From the NCBI GenBank assembly GCA_025200525.1, contig CM045761.1, positions 95,580,182 to 95,644,181 on the forward strand: a stretch of 64,000 bases of DNA. The letters are read 5' to 3'. The notes beneath the pieces were generated by a model. That model did not search any database and was not told the DNA's origin. It saw nothing but the letters and a program-made list of their open reading frames with translations. Position numbers and translations under genes: made by a program. Shown here piece after piece: positions 23,851 to 34,071 of this stretch (position 1 is the first letter of the stretch; every line of letters begins with the position of its first letter). This stretch comes from Camellia lanceoleosa. Taxonomy: Eukaryota; Streptophyta; Magnoliopsida; Ericales; Theaceae.

Positions 23851-25037
23851 ATGGCAAGGTTTTGGAACCCGGTGGCGCATGTCTTTAGCGGCGGGCAAGA
23901 GGTATGTCCTACTTTTGAAGATTTTCAAGTCTTGATAGAATCCGAGCGAGGGGAGGAAATCTTGCCCCAACTCAATTTTGGCTATGCCCAAACCTTAGGG
24001 CGGATGTGCGGACTCAACGCACATGATGCTCGATCCCTGATTGGTAACGGAATGTTGGATATCCCAAGCTTGATTTACCGATTCTCCGATGCTGGTGACC
24101 GCAACGACCATCATTGGCAAGGCTTCCGACGACATGCTCTCTGTTTGTGCCTGTTATCTCATTTTCTGGTTGCCTCAAGCTTTAGAGGGTCCGGCGCCCG
24201 TCTGATTGAAGTTGCTCAAGGCTTGAAAGTGGGAAAGAGTTGTATTGCCATGACTCTGGCCGAGACACTGATGGGCTTGGATGCTTTCTACTGCCGGGAG
24301 ACAACCAGGTTCGCAGGGAGTCCACTACTGCTGCAAGTAATGTTTCCTACCCAAGCTCACATATGTATTAGCTCACATCACTCGGCCCTCGGGCTCGGTT
24401 TTTCTCACAAAACCCTTATCTTACCTTTCTCTCATCGCACATCTCTCTATTCTTTATTCTCTCATTTTTCATCCCTCCCCAGATATGGTTAATGGATAAA
24501 TTACAAGTTGTGGACTCTTGCCCTGCTTACTCAGCCCGCGGTTACTTCTTTCGACAACGCCTAGTCGATGCCCTTGATGAGGGATGGTGGTTTGAATGGA
24601 TGTGCAATTTGTCGGCAGATCGCATTGCGTGGCGTTGTCCTTGGCTCAATCTCCCGGTAATGAGCTACAGCATGTCCCGGCAGGTCGGGATTCGACTGAT
24701 CGGCTTGACTCACTGTGTATTCTATTTCCCATTCCGTATTTTGCGCCAGTTTGGCCATGATCAGACTTGCCCACGGAGGATAGAGTATCGGCTACATTCG
24801 ATTCGAAGCGCCTGGTGGCTCGAAGCCATGGCGTGGGGAAATAGAGAGCTCCTAGCCCCTGCTCCCACTTTTTGTTGCACTTTGTCTGACGAGTGTTGGG
24901 ATTGGCTTAATGAAGAAGCACTGGTTGGGCCTAGGTTGGCATCGGAGGCTTTAACCACTCTGGCGGTAGCGAGGACACCTGACTTGACTATGCCCCAGAT
25001 TTATTGCTTTATTAGCACTTTCAAGTTTTCATTATGA
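23851..25037 (+). CDS. Antisense gene 2: intact PMD/DUF7745-like protein, two exons
   Basis: Join 23,851-24,336 and 24,483-25,037, giving 346 residues with no internal stop. The intron (24,337-24,482, 146 bp) starts GTAATG, ends CCCCAG and is phase 0. Splicing joins GSPLLLQ to IWLMDKLQVVDS, the expected family continuity, whereas unspliced reading runs into a stop at 24,490. Early residues FWNPVAHVF and CPTFEDFQVLI match the opening of plant-mobile-domain/DUF7745-like proteins carried by TAT retrotransposons. Later landmarks are HWQGFRRHALC, LAETLMGLDAF and RQVGIRLIGLTHC. Function is unknown. The gene faces the end of pol about 620 bases away on the other strand and has its own TATA promoter. 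It is much better preserved than gag-pol of the same element. The C-terminus may extend through further exons I cannot see; the exact Pfam family is uncertain. Confidence 0.7.
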
Positions 25038-25659
25038 GTGTAATAAAAAGCAACTTCAATTGTATGCAAGAGCAAGAGAACTCTGTTTTGAAATCAATGA
25101 AATTGAAGGTTGTGGTACTGAAGATTCTCCGTTTTGGTCCAAAAATGGTCTTAGTTGTGAAAAGATTAATTTGAACTAAGTCAACTTTTATTAAAACTTT
25201 TCAAAACTATTTTCGGTATGGATCAGAACTGGACACGCCTGAGGTCTGTCACTGAGATGCACAACCCCGGATCCTAGCAACTGAAAAGTTGCCCCTAGTC
25301 TGGATAGTGCCTCGGCGATTCATAGCAACGGAAAGTTGCCCCTAGTCTGAATAACACTGTCTCGAGATCACGATAAATCTTTGATGAATAGAGATGGTGA
25401 GATGATCAAATGGACAAAGTTGATCGGGGAAAAGATTGAAATGAACTTCAAGATGAAGGCGCCTCGTATCCCATAGATGGGAATCAAGCCTTCGTAGTTC
25501 GGGCTTGGGTTATTCGGGTATTTTACTCTCCTTGTGCGCTCTAACTTTTGCCAAGGCCGCCCTTTGCGGGTTTTCAACCTTGAGCTCGGTTTTATAATTT
25601 CAAATTTTCTATGCTCTGAATTTTGCCTAGGTCGCCCTTTCGGGTTTCGCCTAGCGAGC
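25038..25659. other. Tail-to-tail spacer between antisense gene 2 and pol
   Basis: Contains a short duplicated motif (GCAACTGAAAAGTTGCCCCTAG at about 25,276 and GCAACGGAAAGTTGCCCCTAG at about 25,325, each with a small hairpin AACNGAAAGTT). No protein is recognised. It may hold the shared 3' processing region of the two convergent transcripts. Confidence 0.4.
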
Positions 25660-26958
25660 CTCTCGAGATAATATTTCTTCAACTTGTCCATGTTGATCGG
25701 TTGAAAAAACTCTAAGCCATCTAGGTCCATCGTAACCACGGCTCCACGACAGTTGACTTGATAATGTAGGGACCCAGTCCAATTGGGTGAGAACTTGCCT
25801 TGGGTCGTGGATGGGAGCTCGGTTGTCTTTGAGTACCAAATCTCCTTCTTTCAAATTCTGGACTTAACCTTCTTGTTAAAAGCAGGCGATTCTGCGTTGA
25901 TAACCTTGGATGTGGTACAAGTGCCTTGACCTTCTTTCATCGAAAAGCATGAGTCCCTCAAATCTGTATTGCTCCCAATCTGCTTCAGCTATCTGGCAGT
26001 CGGCCAATACTCGTAATTACGGGACCACAATCTCAACTGGCAGAACGGCCTCCATCCCATAAACCAATGAGTCTGAGTCGCCCGAGAAGTTCGATCGAAG
26101 TCAGCCCTGTAGCCACGAGCGAATGGCTTATCTGGCGATCCGGCCCGATAGGTTTCCACCATCTTCTGTAGTATGCGCTTGATGTTCTTGTTGGCGGCCT
26201 CAACTGCTCCGTTGGTTTGCGGCCGGTAAGTAGACGACTTATGAAAAGACACATTGTATTTCTCCAACAAATCAATCACCTCTTTCTTGAAGTGGGAACC
26301 ATTGTCTGAAACGATTTCATTTGGGACCCCGTAGCGACAGATAATGTTGTTTTTGATAAATTTTGCTACATGCGAAGCCTTCAACACCGCATAAGATTGG
26401 GCCTCAACCCACTTTGTGAAATAATCTATCGCTACCAAGATGAACTCATGCCCATTCGACCCCTTTGGCGTATGACTCGATTACATCAATTCCCCAGACA
26501 GAATACGGCCATGGCGAAGTCATGTTGTATAGCTTTGACGGCGGGATGTTCATGCGATTTGCATGAATTTGACACTTGTGACATCGCCGGACGAAGCCAA
26601 TACAATCCTCCTCCATGGTGGACCAGTAATAACCTTGTCTAAGGATCTTCCGTGCTAACATTACCCCATTCATGTGCACCACATTCACCCCGTGGATAGC
26701 TTCCATCGACGCTTTGACTCTTGGCATCAACGCACGCTTTATGTATTCCCAGATGACCCGTTTATCTGATTTACCCCGAGATGATGAACTGAATCGCCAT
26801 TCTTCGATTGCCCTCTTGTCTTTGGCATTTGCCTGGCGGGTATGCTTCTTTCTCCAAGAAGTTCGGATGTCGTAATACCGGGGTGTTAAATCACGAACTT
26901 CATCTATGGGCTGAATCGACTCATAAGGCGCAAATTTACAGTCAATAATGGGACGCAT
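25660..26958 (-). pseudogene. Integrase of element B, frameshifted
   Basis: Inserts retrotransposon cDNA into the host genome. In minus-strand order: an HHCC zinc-binding module (H in AIHGVNVVH, then CHKCQIH); catalytic core residues D in WGIDVIES, D in IVSDNGSHF and E in NGAVEAANKN; then a C-terminal GPY-type module (GKFSPNWTG...) and the closing LDGLEFFQPINMDKLKKYY. The core is broken by a one-base insertion at about 26,459-26,464, between ESYAKG and the following SNGHEF. Another insertion lies at about 25,768-25,775 within the GPY motif, and 25,860-25,988 is also out of frame. Family identity is sure; the protein cannot be made as one piece. Confidence 0.88.
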
Positions 26959-26959
26959 T

Positions 26960-27440
26960 CGGACTCCACGGGATGTCTATCATAGATGATAGAGTTGCTA
27001 ATGAATCTGCGAACTGTTGTTCTCCCTTAGTAGATGAGTAAAATTTAGCTTCTCAAACCGAGGAATCGGCAAATCAAGGTTTGGTGATACATCATCATCT
27101 TTTCCTCTTTTACTTTCCGGTCTCCTTTAGCTTGAGACACAACAAGGTTCGAATCCCCAATGACGTCGGTAGTCTTGCCCTAGTTCGAGGTCGCTTCTAG
27201 ACCGGCGATACACGCCTCATATTACCTTCATTGTTCGAGACTTTGAACTGGAGCTTGAAGGCTAGAGGATCTGAGGAATTGTCGGTGCTATTAGCAACAC
27301 TCTATCCCATACCCATGTTGATTTGACGCTCGTCAAAGTACATCGTCAAGTTTCATCATCGATATGCAAAATTGATTCATCCGGAACAAATATTCAATGC
27401 TTCATCCCTCAATGGGTGGTCGGCAAGGAACTCTGCTTTG
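26960..27440 (-). pseudogene. Archaeal-type RNase H remnant (TAT lineage)
   Basis: Minus-strand fragments between RNase H and integrase read GDSNLV-like, SQAKGD and, nearer the integrase, FADSLATLSSMIDIP. These correspond to the second, archaeal-type RNase H characteristic of TAT elements. Many stops and frameshifts; only short pieces are legible. Confidence 0.55.
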
Positions 27441-27508
27441 CTCTTCCTTTCAGCGACTTGTGTGTCACGTCGTGAGATCAAATTCGGAGAGCAAAAGCAA
27501 CCAACGAG

Positions 27509-28189
27509 CTAGCCTACCCGTGGTTTTGGTTTCTCGAAGAGATATTTGATGGGATCAAGTCGTGAAACCAACATTACTGAGTGAGCTAACAGGTAGTGCC
27601 GTAGCTTCCTGGTAGCCCATACCAGAGCTAAGCAAGCCTTTTCCAGCGGTGTATATCGGGTCTCATACTCCAGCATCTTTTTGCTCAAATAATAGATGGC
27701 TTTTTCCACCTTATCTTCTGATTCTTGTGCAAGCATGCAGCCCATTGTAGTTTCAGTTACTGACAGATACAAAATCAACGGTTTTCCTGGTTCTGGTGGT
27801 GATAAAACAGGCGGGTTCTGTAGATATTCTTTGATCTGTTCAAATACAGCTTGATATCGGCCGTCCCATTGGAACTTCTTTCCTTTCTTGAGGAGGCCAA
27901 AAAGTGGTTCACAAGTCAAAGTTAGTTTCGAAATAAACCGTCTTATGAATTGCACTTTACCCAGAAAGCCTCGCACCTCCTTTTCAGTCCTTGGTGGTGG
28001 CATTTATAGGATGGCCTTGATTTTGGAAGGATCGACCTCGATGCCTCTTTGTGTAATCAGAAACCCCAGCATTTTCCCTGCTGTAACACCAAATGTACAT
28101 TTCTGAGGGTTTAGCATGGCAGAATTCCACGATCCTTTGGAAAAACTTGTGCAAAGGCGGTGTAGTGGCCCTCTCTTTCCTTGGACTTG
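27509..28189 (-). pseudogene. RT connection and RNase H of element B
   Basis: An open stretch of 164 codons (27,509-28,003) starts MPPPRTEKEVRGFLGKVQFI and continues with RRFISKL, PLFGLLKKG, FQWD and PPVLSPPEPGKPLILYLSV, the usual Ty3/gypsy RT thumb and connection. Then come LAQESED, AIYYLSKKMLEYETRYTPLE and LALVWATRKLRHYL, the start of RNase H. It ends at a stop after KPKPRVG. Upstream (28,004-28,189) an out-of-frame piece links to the palm domain. Confidence 0.85.
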
Positions 28190-29040
28190 ACAATCATGTC
28201 GTCACATACACCTCAACCTCTTTGTGGATCATATCATGTAGTATTGTGGTCGCGACCCGTTGATAAGTAGCTCAGCGTTCTTCAACCCAAACGGCATTAC
28301 CGGTAGCGATATGTCCCCACGGGTGGTGAATCTGATCTTTTCTCTGTCTTCAGTGCCATCACTATCTGGTTGTATCACGAGAAGCCATCCATGAATGAGA
28401 GCAATGCATGCCTGTTGTGAAATCTACCAACTCATCGATGTGCGGTAAGGAAAGTCGTCGCCGGACTAGCTGTTCAAATCCTAAAGTCTACACACACCGG
28501 ATCCTGCCGTCTTTCTTGGCACCGGAACAATGTTAGCCAACCAAGTCGGATATTCAGATACGGCCGAAGCTGCGTCGATTTGTAGTGACCTCTTCCTTAA
28601 TCTTAAGAGCCCAATCCGCGAATCCTTGAGTTTACGCTTGGCGTCGGGCCTCGGGGTCAAGGGGATCCGGTCTTTGTACAATCTCAGGATCGATTCCAGG
28701 CATGTCTTCGTAGGACCACGCGAAAACATCTTTGAAATATTTTAATAAAGCGACTAAGCGCTCGCGTTCCTCCGAAGACAACGTGGACCCGATCTGGACG
28801 AGCCGCGGGTCCTCCTCAGTACCAATGTTCACGGTAATGATTTCATTCATTAATGGTTTAACAAATCTCTCTTGCTCTTGCTCAATTAAACGTTGTAAAA
28901 TCGGAGGAACTTCGTCCTCGTCGTTTTGATCAAAATTTTGAAAGTCTGAATTAATGCAATAAATTAGGGGCACAGAAAAGTACTCGGAAACCACAGATAG
29001 TTCATTCTCATTAGGCACATCCAAATCGTCCAATTCATTG
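28190..29040 (-). pseudogene. Reverse transcriptase N-terminal and palm region, broken
   Basis: 28,632-29,033 is open and ends KDVFAWSYEDMPGIDPEIV, the hallmark before the RT palm in TAT elements. Further pieces in shifted frames read YPTWLANIVPVPRK (about 28,530-28,560) and VMPFGLKNAE (about 28,290). The catalytic YVDD motif at about 28,196-28,207 is disrupted by one missing base relative to the family, so the frame leaves the palm there. At least three frame changes occur in under 700 bases. Confidence 0.82.
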
Positions 29041-29579
29041 GTTACAACAGACTCAAATGAAAAGGAAAAAGACGACCTAGACAGGACTGTGGCATCCGGG
29101 TTAACATCCTAGGAGTACCAGACTCGGACTTCGGTCATTTGGAACCGATTCCGACTCACGAGATTCGGTGGAATCGATTCCGACTCACCACTGACCGATC
29201 TTCTTGGACAAAAATCCTCATCGTCTTGCCAAGTGAGAGAGGGTGTGATTGATGCATCCAAGATAGGCTCATTTGGTCGGCTCATGACGTTTCATCCCCA
29301 ATCATGGAAACTGAAGTTATCCCCAAGCACTCTTGGTCGATCGGAGGATCGAGAGAGACATGCGATGCTACCCCATTTCCAACTCTGTGCCCTCGGGATC
29401 CATTGCCTTATTTTGCTCAACCTCGGTTGTTGGAGTGCATGCGCTTTCTGGCAACGCGTCATCCCGGATAGTTGCGGTCGAAGAAGATTTGAAACACTGC
29501 ACGCTTCTTTTCGCGTTTAACCATGGCTCGGGAAGCCGCAAAATGGAAAGTCCTCCCCTCGGACGAAGCGTCCGTTCAA
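29041..29579 (-). other. Linker between protease and RT, no domain recognised
   Basis: Minus-strand sequence between the protease-region stop (29,580) and the RT N-terminal frame. Ogre elements have an intron between protease and RT. I could not identify convincing borders here, so a decayed linker or intron are both possible. Confidence 0.35.
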
Positions 29580-30557
29580 TTACCTGGATGGGCTGTGCAT
29601 TAAATCAAAAACTTCCCACCGCTTTGCCTCGCTCACGACCATTTCTTTTCTTTCCTCACTTAGTCTTCTTTGGTGGGCGGAATAACTTGACCCAAAGGTA
29701 CGCGGGTTGTGTGGCACTTCGCCAATCTTTGCGACTCCTTTCCTGCCGCTTCTTCCTAATCCCATCCCGGGAATATGTTGTAACTTGTTCATGAGGTAGA
29801 CGGATTGAGCACTGACGTATACACCTTCATTCACAGCCATAATATTCTGCACTACCCGGGCCTCTGCCAAAGTGAACCCTGATAAGAACACATCCTCCGT
29901 GCCGTGCTCGATCTCCAAAACTGGCGTAGACACTTCTGGCGGCAGATGGATGGATGAATTTCCGAAAACAATTGCAACCCCCTTCCCGTGAGGGTATTTC
30001 AACATCTGGTGCAGAGTGGAAGAGACTGCTTTCGCTTGGTGCAACCACGGCCGCCCCAAGAGTAAGTTGAAGGTTGCGGGAACGTCCAAGACATGAAATT
30101 CAATATTGTGTTGTCCTGGACCAACCTGGGTCTGAACCTAATGTCCCATCACTTCCCTCTTGGTATTATCATAAGCTCACGATCACTGAGTGGTTGGTCT
30201 CAAGTCTGCGGGTTTTAATCCGATTGCATATGCCGCTTTATTTGGGCGGAACATTGATAAGCAACCGGTATCAACAAGTACCACCGGTATCCACTTATCT
30301 CTAGACTCCACGGAGATGTAGAGGGGTTTGTTATGATTCACGCCCTCAGGCGGCAATTCCTTGTCTGAAAAGGTTAATGACAGGGAACCTCCTCCCGGAA
30401 AAACCAGCCCAACCAGCTGCTCTGGCGTAGTTTCGATGGAGAGTTTGGCCTTGTCCATAGTAGATAGGACAGCCTGTCTGTGCACCCTTGAAGCCATAAG
30501 CAGTCCCCAGATGGAGATGTCTGCTTGTATCTTCTTTAACTGTCTCAGTACAGCTTC
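29580..30557 (-). pseudogene. Aspartic protease region of element B, interrupted
   Basis: Processes the gag-pol polyprotein. Minus-strand landmarks in order: DISIWGLLMASRVHRQAVL, DKELPPEGVNHNKPLYISVE, the active-site DTG in VVLVDTG (about 30,258-30,270), a stop after LRPTTQ near 30,183, then AYDNTKREVMG. A second frame follows, with HNIEFHVLDVPATFNLLLGR and PWLHQAKAVSSTLHQML. The VPATFNLLLGRPW block is highly typical of TAT elements. The protease is split from the following part by stops between 30,120 and 30,183. Confidence 0.85.
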
Positions 30558-30560
30558 TTA

Positions 30561-31497
30561 TTCAATTTGCTTCTCTCTCTGTTTCTCGGCCTCTTTATCT
30601 TTCCCAGATGCTTCGGGTTGGTCGAGGTGTGGGGGCTTAAAGTACCGCCCGCTCCTGGTCATGTGGTCCACCTCATTAAGGTACCAAGTATCATCTGGTT
30701 GAGCACCTGCCCAATCTTCGTCTGTGTGGGCAAGACATAAGTCATCGTCTTCCCACCACATCCCACTGACATTCAACAAACACCTATCTGGTTCCGGCAA
30801 GTTCGTACTCTCGGTACTTTCATCCCACATGCTCACAACATGTCTTGCTCTTGTGCTCGCAGCACTTTCAACCTCCTCATGGTTCTTGGCTTTCCGGATT
30901 CTCTCAGAATCCCCCCTTTTCTCTTGCTCCTCCTGTGTTAGTAGGGTTTGTTGTTCGGTTTTCACAATATCTTGATCCCGAGCGAAATTCTTTGTACCGG
31001 CGCTCTCCGGTAATTCATTCTGACTCTCGGCCCTTCCGGCCATCATTGATACCCCTGCCCCTGCCGGGCCTTGCTTTGGCTGAATTTCCACAACATCTAG
31101 CTGATCATCTAACCATTCGGCAATCTCTGCCGACTCTCCATATTCAAACCAATTGATTGTTGCATCCCCTGCTTCTTGGTCGTTGAAGAACTGGAGGTTG
31201 GCAAAATCTTCTTCTACCATTGTCAAATCATCTGCCCCTTGTTCACGTCTGTCTCCCCGAATCATGCACAATTCAGCTTTTTCTGGCAGCCTCACACTCA
31301 GCTCAGATTGGCTCACTGATAAGATATATCCACTTGGATCATAAGCTCTTCCAGCATAATTCCCAGGCTGTCCCATCCCAGACTCACCAATTCTGCTCTC
31401 TTCAAACACTGCCTGCTCCATCTTCGGAGGTCACCACCTGGCTCAGATTGGGTTGTGAAGGTATCCAACATGCACAAGTCGGTTGCAATCAGAAGGA
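30561..31497 (-). pseudogene. Gag-protease spacer, acidic region
   Basis: A 287-codon open stretch (30,558-31,421) rich in D and E, with runs such as EYGESAEIAEWLDDQLDVVE. It ends ...KQREKQIE at a TAA (30,558-30,560), after which the same frame continues straight into the protease (EAVLRQLKKIQ). One nonsense mutation therefore separates two in-frame halves. No known domain. Confidence 0.6.
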
Positions 31498-32079
31498 TCA
31501 CCTCCGGCTTGGGTAGGTGAGAGGAGTAATATAGATACTAGGATCATAGGAAAGCGACCCGGTTTGGATGAGGTTGACTCTTTTGGGTGGTGGATCTTGG
31601 TTATCTGCGGAGTGGGTTAGTTGTGACGTTGGGTCTTTCGGAGGTAGAATGATATTTTTGTCAACGAGGTCTTGAATCTCGTGACGCCTTGATAACGTTG
31701 ATCTCAGATCATGGCCATCTTCTTTGGTGAATGCACGATGCCTTGGTGGGTTGTGGGAAAGGGGAAGTGGATTTGGTAGTGGCCTCGGCTCTAGGGGTTT
31801 CAGATGCCCTTTTTTGATTAGAACGCCGAGAGCCTTGGACAAGGGCATGTATAGTGGGGTAAAGGTTCTTTGGCCCCGGGGTTGGAATCTGTTGTTTTGG
31901 GTGTTACTTCCGGATGTGCTGGAAAAGGGTGTGGCCGCTGTGGGCCTTGGTTGGGAAGGGGGAGTGGTGATGACCATACCGACCTTCGAAGTCCTTGTGT
32001 TTGCAGCGCCACTCGGGCCTGCGTTATTATTGCGGTTGAATGTCCTTCGGGGCTGCTCTCGGTCCTGGTCGATCAGACC
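31498..32079 (-). pseudogene. Gag C-terminal / nucleocapsid-like region
   Basis: Follows the capsid after an in-frame TAA. Contains RTFTPLYMPLSKALGVLIKK, GHLKPLEPRPLPNPLPLSHN and then DGHDLRSTLSRRHEIQDLVD. In TAT elements this last block normally carries a CxxH...GHxTxxC zinc-binding signature. Here the GH is present but the expected cysteines are not, so metal binding is probably lost. Confidence 0.75.
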
Positions 32080-33374
32080 TTACTTCATTGCATCCTCGAT
32101 TTGTACCCCCATATCGTGTAGATCTGCGAAGGTGGGGAAGGGAACTACAATCATCTTCTGCATAAGTCTTGGTTGGAGATTGCGCACAATCATCCGAATT
32201 TGATCTTTATCTGTTGGCCTCAAGGTCATCATCGATGCCTTTGCTCTCCACCGAGTTACAAAATCAGAGAAAGTCTCTTTTTGTTCCTGCCTCGTCGTTT
32301 CGAGATCACGTGTTGTAATCTCGATCTGTGTATTATATGAGTACTGTGCAACGAAGGCCTCAGCTAGCTCATCCCAGTTTCTCTTCACATCATTATTCAA
32401 CTTTGCATACCAGTTGGCGGCCACTCCTGACAGGGTTCGGCCAAACAGCGAGAGTTTCTGTAGTCTGGTTAGGCTCATTGGCCGCAGGATGTCTGAAAAT
32501 AGCCGGAGATGGACCATGGGATCTCCGGACCCATCAAAACGGTCAATTTGTGGCATTTTAAATCTGTCTGGCAACGTTACGGCCACATCAGTGTACCCAT
32601 CTTCGATGTCTGGGATGACCTTCACCCCCTGCGATTTCTTGAAAAGCTTTTCCAGCTTACTCAGTTTCAGAGCTGTATGATCTACCTCGAACTCAAATGG
32701 AGAGTCCGGATGGTTGGGCGTAAGATTTTTGGACGATTCTTGGCGAAGTGGGGGCGAGCGGCCAGATTGGAAGACCTGTGTCCTCTTGAGTGTTCTGGAC
32801 ATTGGGTAAGGTATTCTGGGTGTTCGGGAGGATATTCTGAGGATCTGGCAGGGTATTCTGACCAGTAGATGCCTGTTCAGGTAGTGGAGCCGCTGGTGGA
32901 GGAGGAACCTGATGTGAAGCGGAATCTTTGCTGTTATTCTTACCTAATGTCGGCTCGGCTTCTTTGGGCCATGACTGCAGCTTGTTGTTTAGAAAATTCC
33001 GCTTGGCGGACAGCATCATCTTGCATCTGTTTCATGCTCTCATGCATCTGGCGCATCATCGCCTCCATCCCTGATGTATTCTGCGGTTCCATCGGAATGA
33101 CCGGTAAATGTACCTCTATGGCAGACACAGAAATTTCAACCTGACTGTTTATTGTCAAAGCAACCCTCTGTCCCGATAATCCCTGTTCTGACACACTGCG
33201 CCTCCTCGGCCTTCTTCTAATAATTGGGGGTAGAGAGTGGAACACTGGATGTCCGTCAATGAGATCCTCGGATTGGTTGAGTCGGTGACCTCGTGTCCAA
33301 AGTGCTTGGGGAGTATCTACTGGTTCGGAAGCAATCGTGCTAAAAACTGCCCTAGCAAAAGGATAATAAAGCAA
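32080..33374 (-). pseudogene. Gag capsid of element B, frameshifted
   Basis: Structural protein of the retrotransposon particle. The first ATG after the PBS in a good frame is at 33,374, about 675 bases downstream of the PBS. The N-terminal part (33,374 to about 32,960) includes a Met/Gln-rich coiled segment MEAMMRQMHESMKQMQDD. A shift near 32,955 leads to a proline-rich linker with QNTLP repeats, and another near 32,760-32,800 leads to the capsid. The capsid reads VIPDIEDGYTD, IDRFDGSGDPMVHLRLFSD, LFGRTLSGVAANWY, AFVAQYSYNTQIEITTRDLE, FSDFVTRWRAKA and MVVPFP-like motifs, ending VQIEDAMK at a TAA (32,080-32,082). Family assignment is sure. Confidence 0.88.
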
Positions 33375-34048
33375 AAAGGAAATAAATAACCAGAAAAACG
33401 GGCAGCATAACAGCTTAAATTAAATACACACAACACACAGTCGGGCATACAACACGCAGTTGATAAGCTGAAAATACACTGTCCTCAATAATCGATCCTT
33501 GTTCTGTATCCTTTGTTCCCAAAACTGAATCAGATATCCGCAGACAACTGATTCTCAAATAACTAGCTGATGCTCACAGGCCTGATGCCCAAACTCAACT
33601 GACACATGCATTCCCTGTAGAGACACACTCTAACAAGCACATAGCAGATAAGTGAGAGCTGAAAACACCCCTATGTTGGGGTAGGGTTTCCCTGTCCTAT
33701 TTTGTCAGGAACTAGGGTTTCACTACGCACGCAGCGGCTTCAAACAACCTATAAACGGGTAAGCAACCTGTCCTAGTTTGGAATGGTCACTATGGATCTG
33801 AATATGCACTAGGTCGAATGGTCAAAAAGGGTGCCCCGGTAAAACCGGGGTTTGTGTTCCCATGCTGTCAGAGCCCAGAGCCGATCAGCCTTACGGACAT
33901 GACTTGACAAGACAAGCCTCCGGCAAATCGTTCGGGAATGGCATATGGCAAACACGGTGTCCTAGGCGCACCAATGCAAATGCAATGCAAAGAAACACAC
34001 AAGCGTAGTCAAAACCAGATATCATGAGTTCGAGTCAAGTTCTCTAAA
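33375..34048 (-). other. Untranslated leader between PBS and gag
   Basis: No coding sequence is recognised. Lies between the primer site and the first gag frame, as expected for the retrotransposon leader, where packaging signals usually lie. Confidence 0.55.
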
Positions 34049-34066
34049 TCCCCAGCAGAGTCGCCA
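34049..34066 (-). other. Primer binding site, tRNA-Arg
   Basis: Minus-strand TGGCGACTCTGCTGGGGA, five bases (GTTTC) inside the 5' LTR terminus. It is complementary to the 3' end (including CCA) of plant tRNA-Arg(ACG), with one mismatch at the tenth base as I recall that tRNA. Ogre elements are known to use tRNA-Arg. Confidence 0.85.
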
Positions 34067-34071
34067 GAAAC

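Noticed and set aside
30558..32802. Plus-strand frames of 60-159 codons across the gag-protease region
   Set aside because: Antisense shadows of the recognised minus-strand gag and protease domains.
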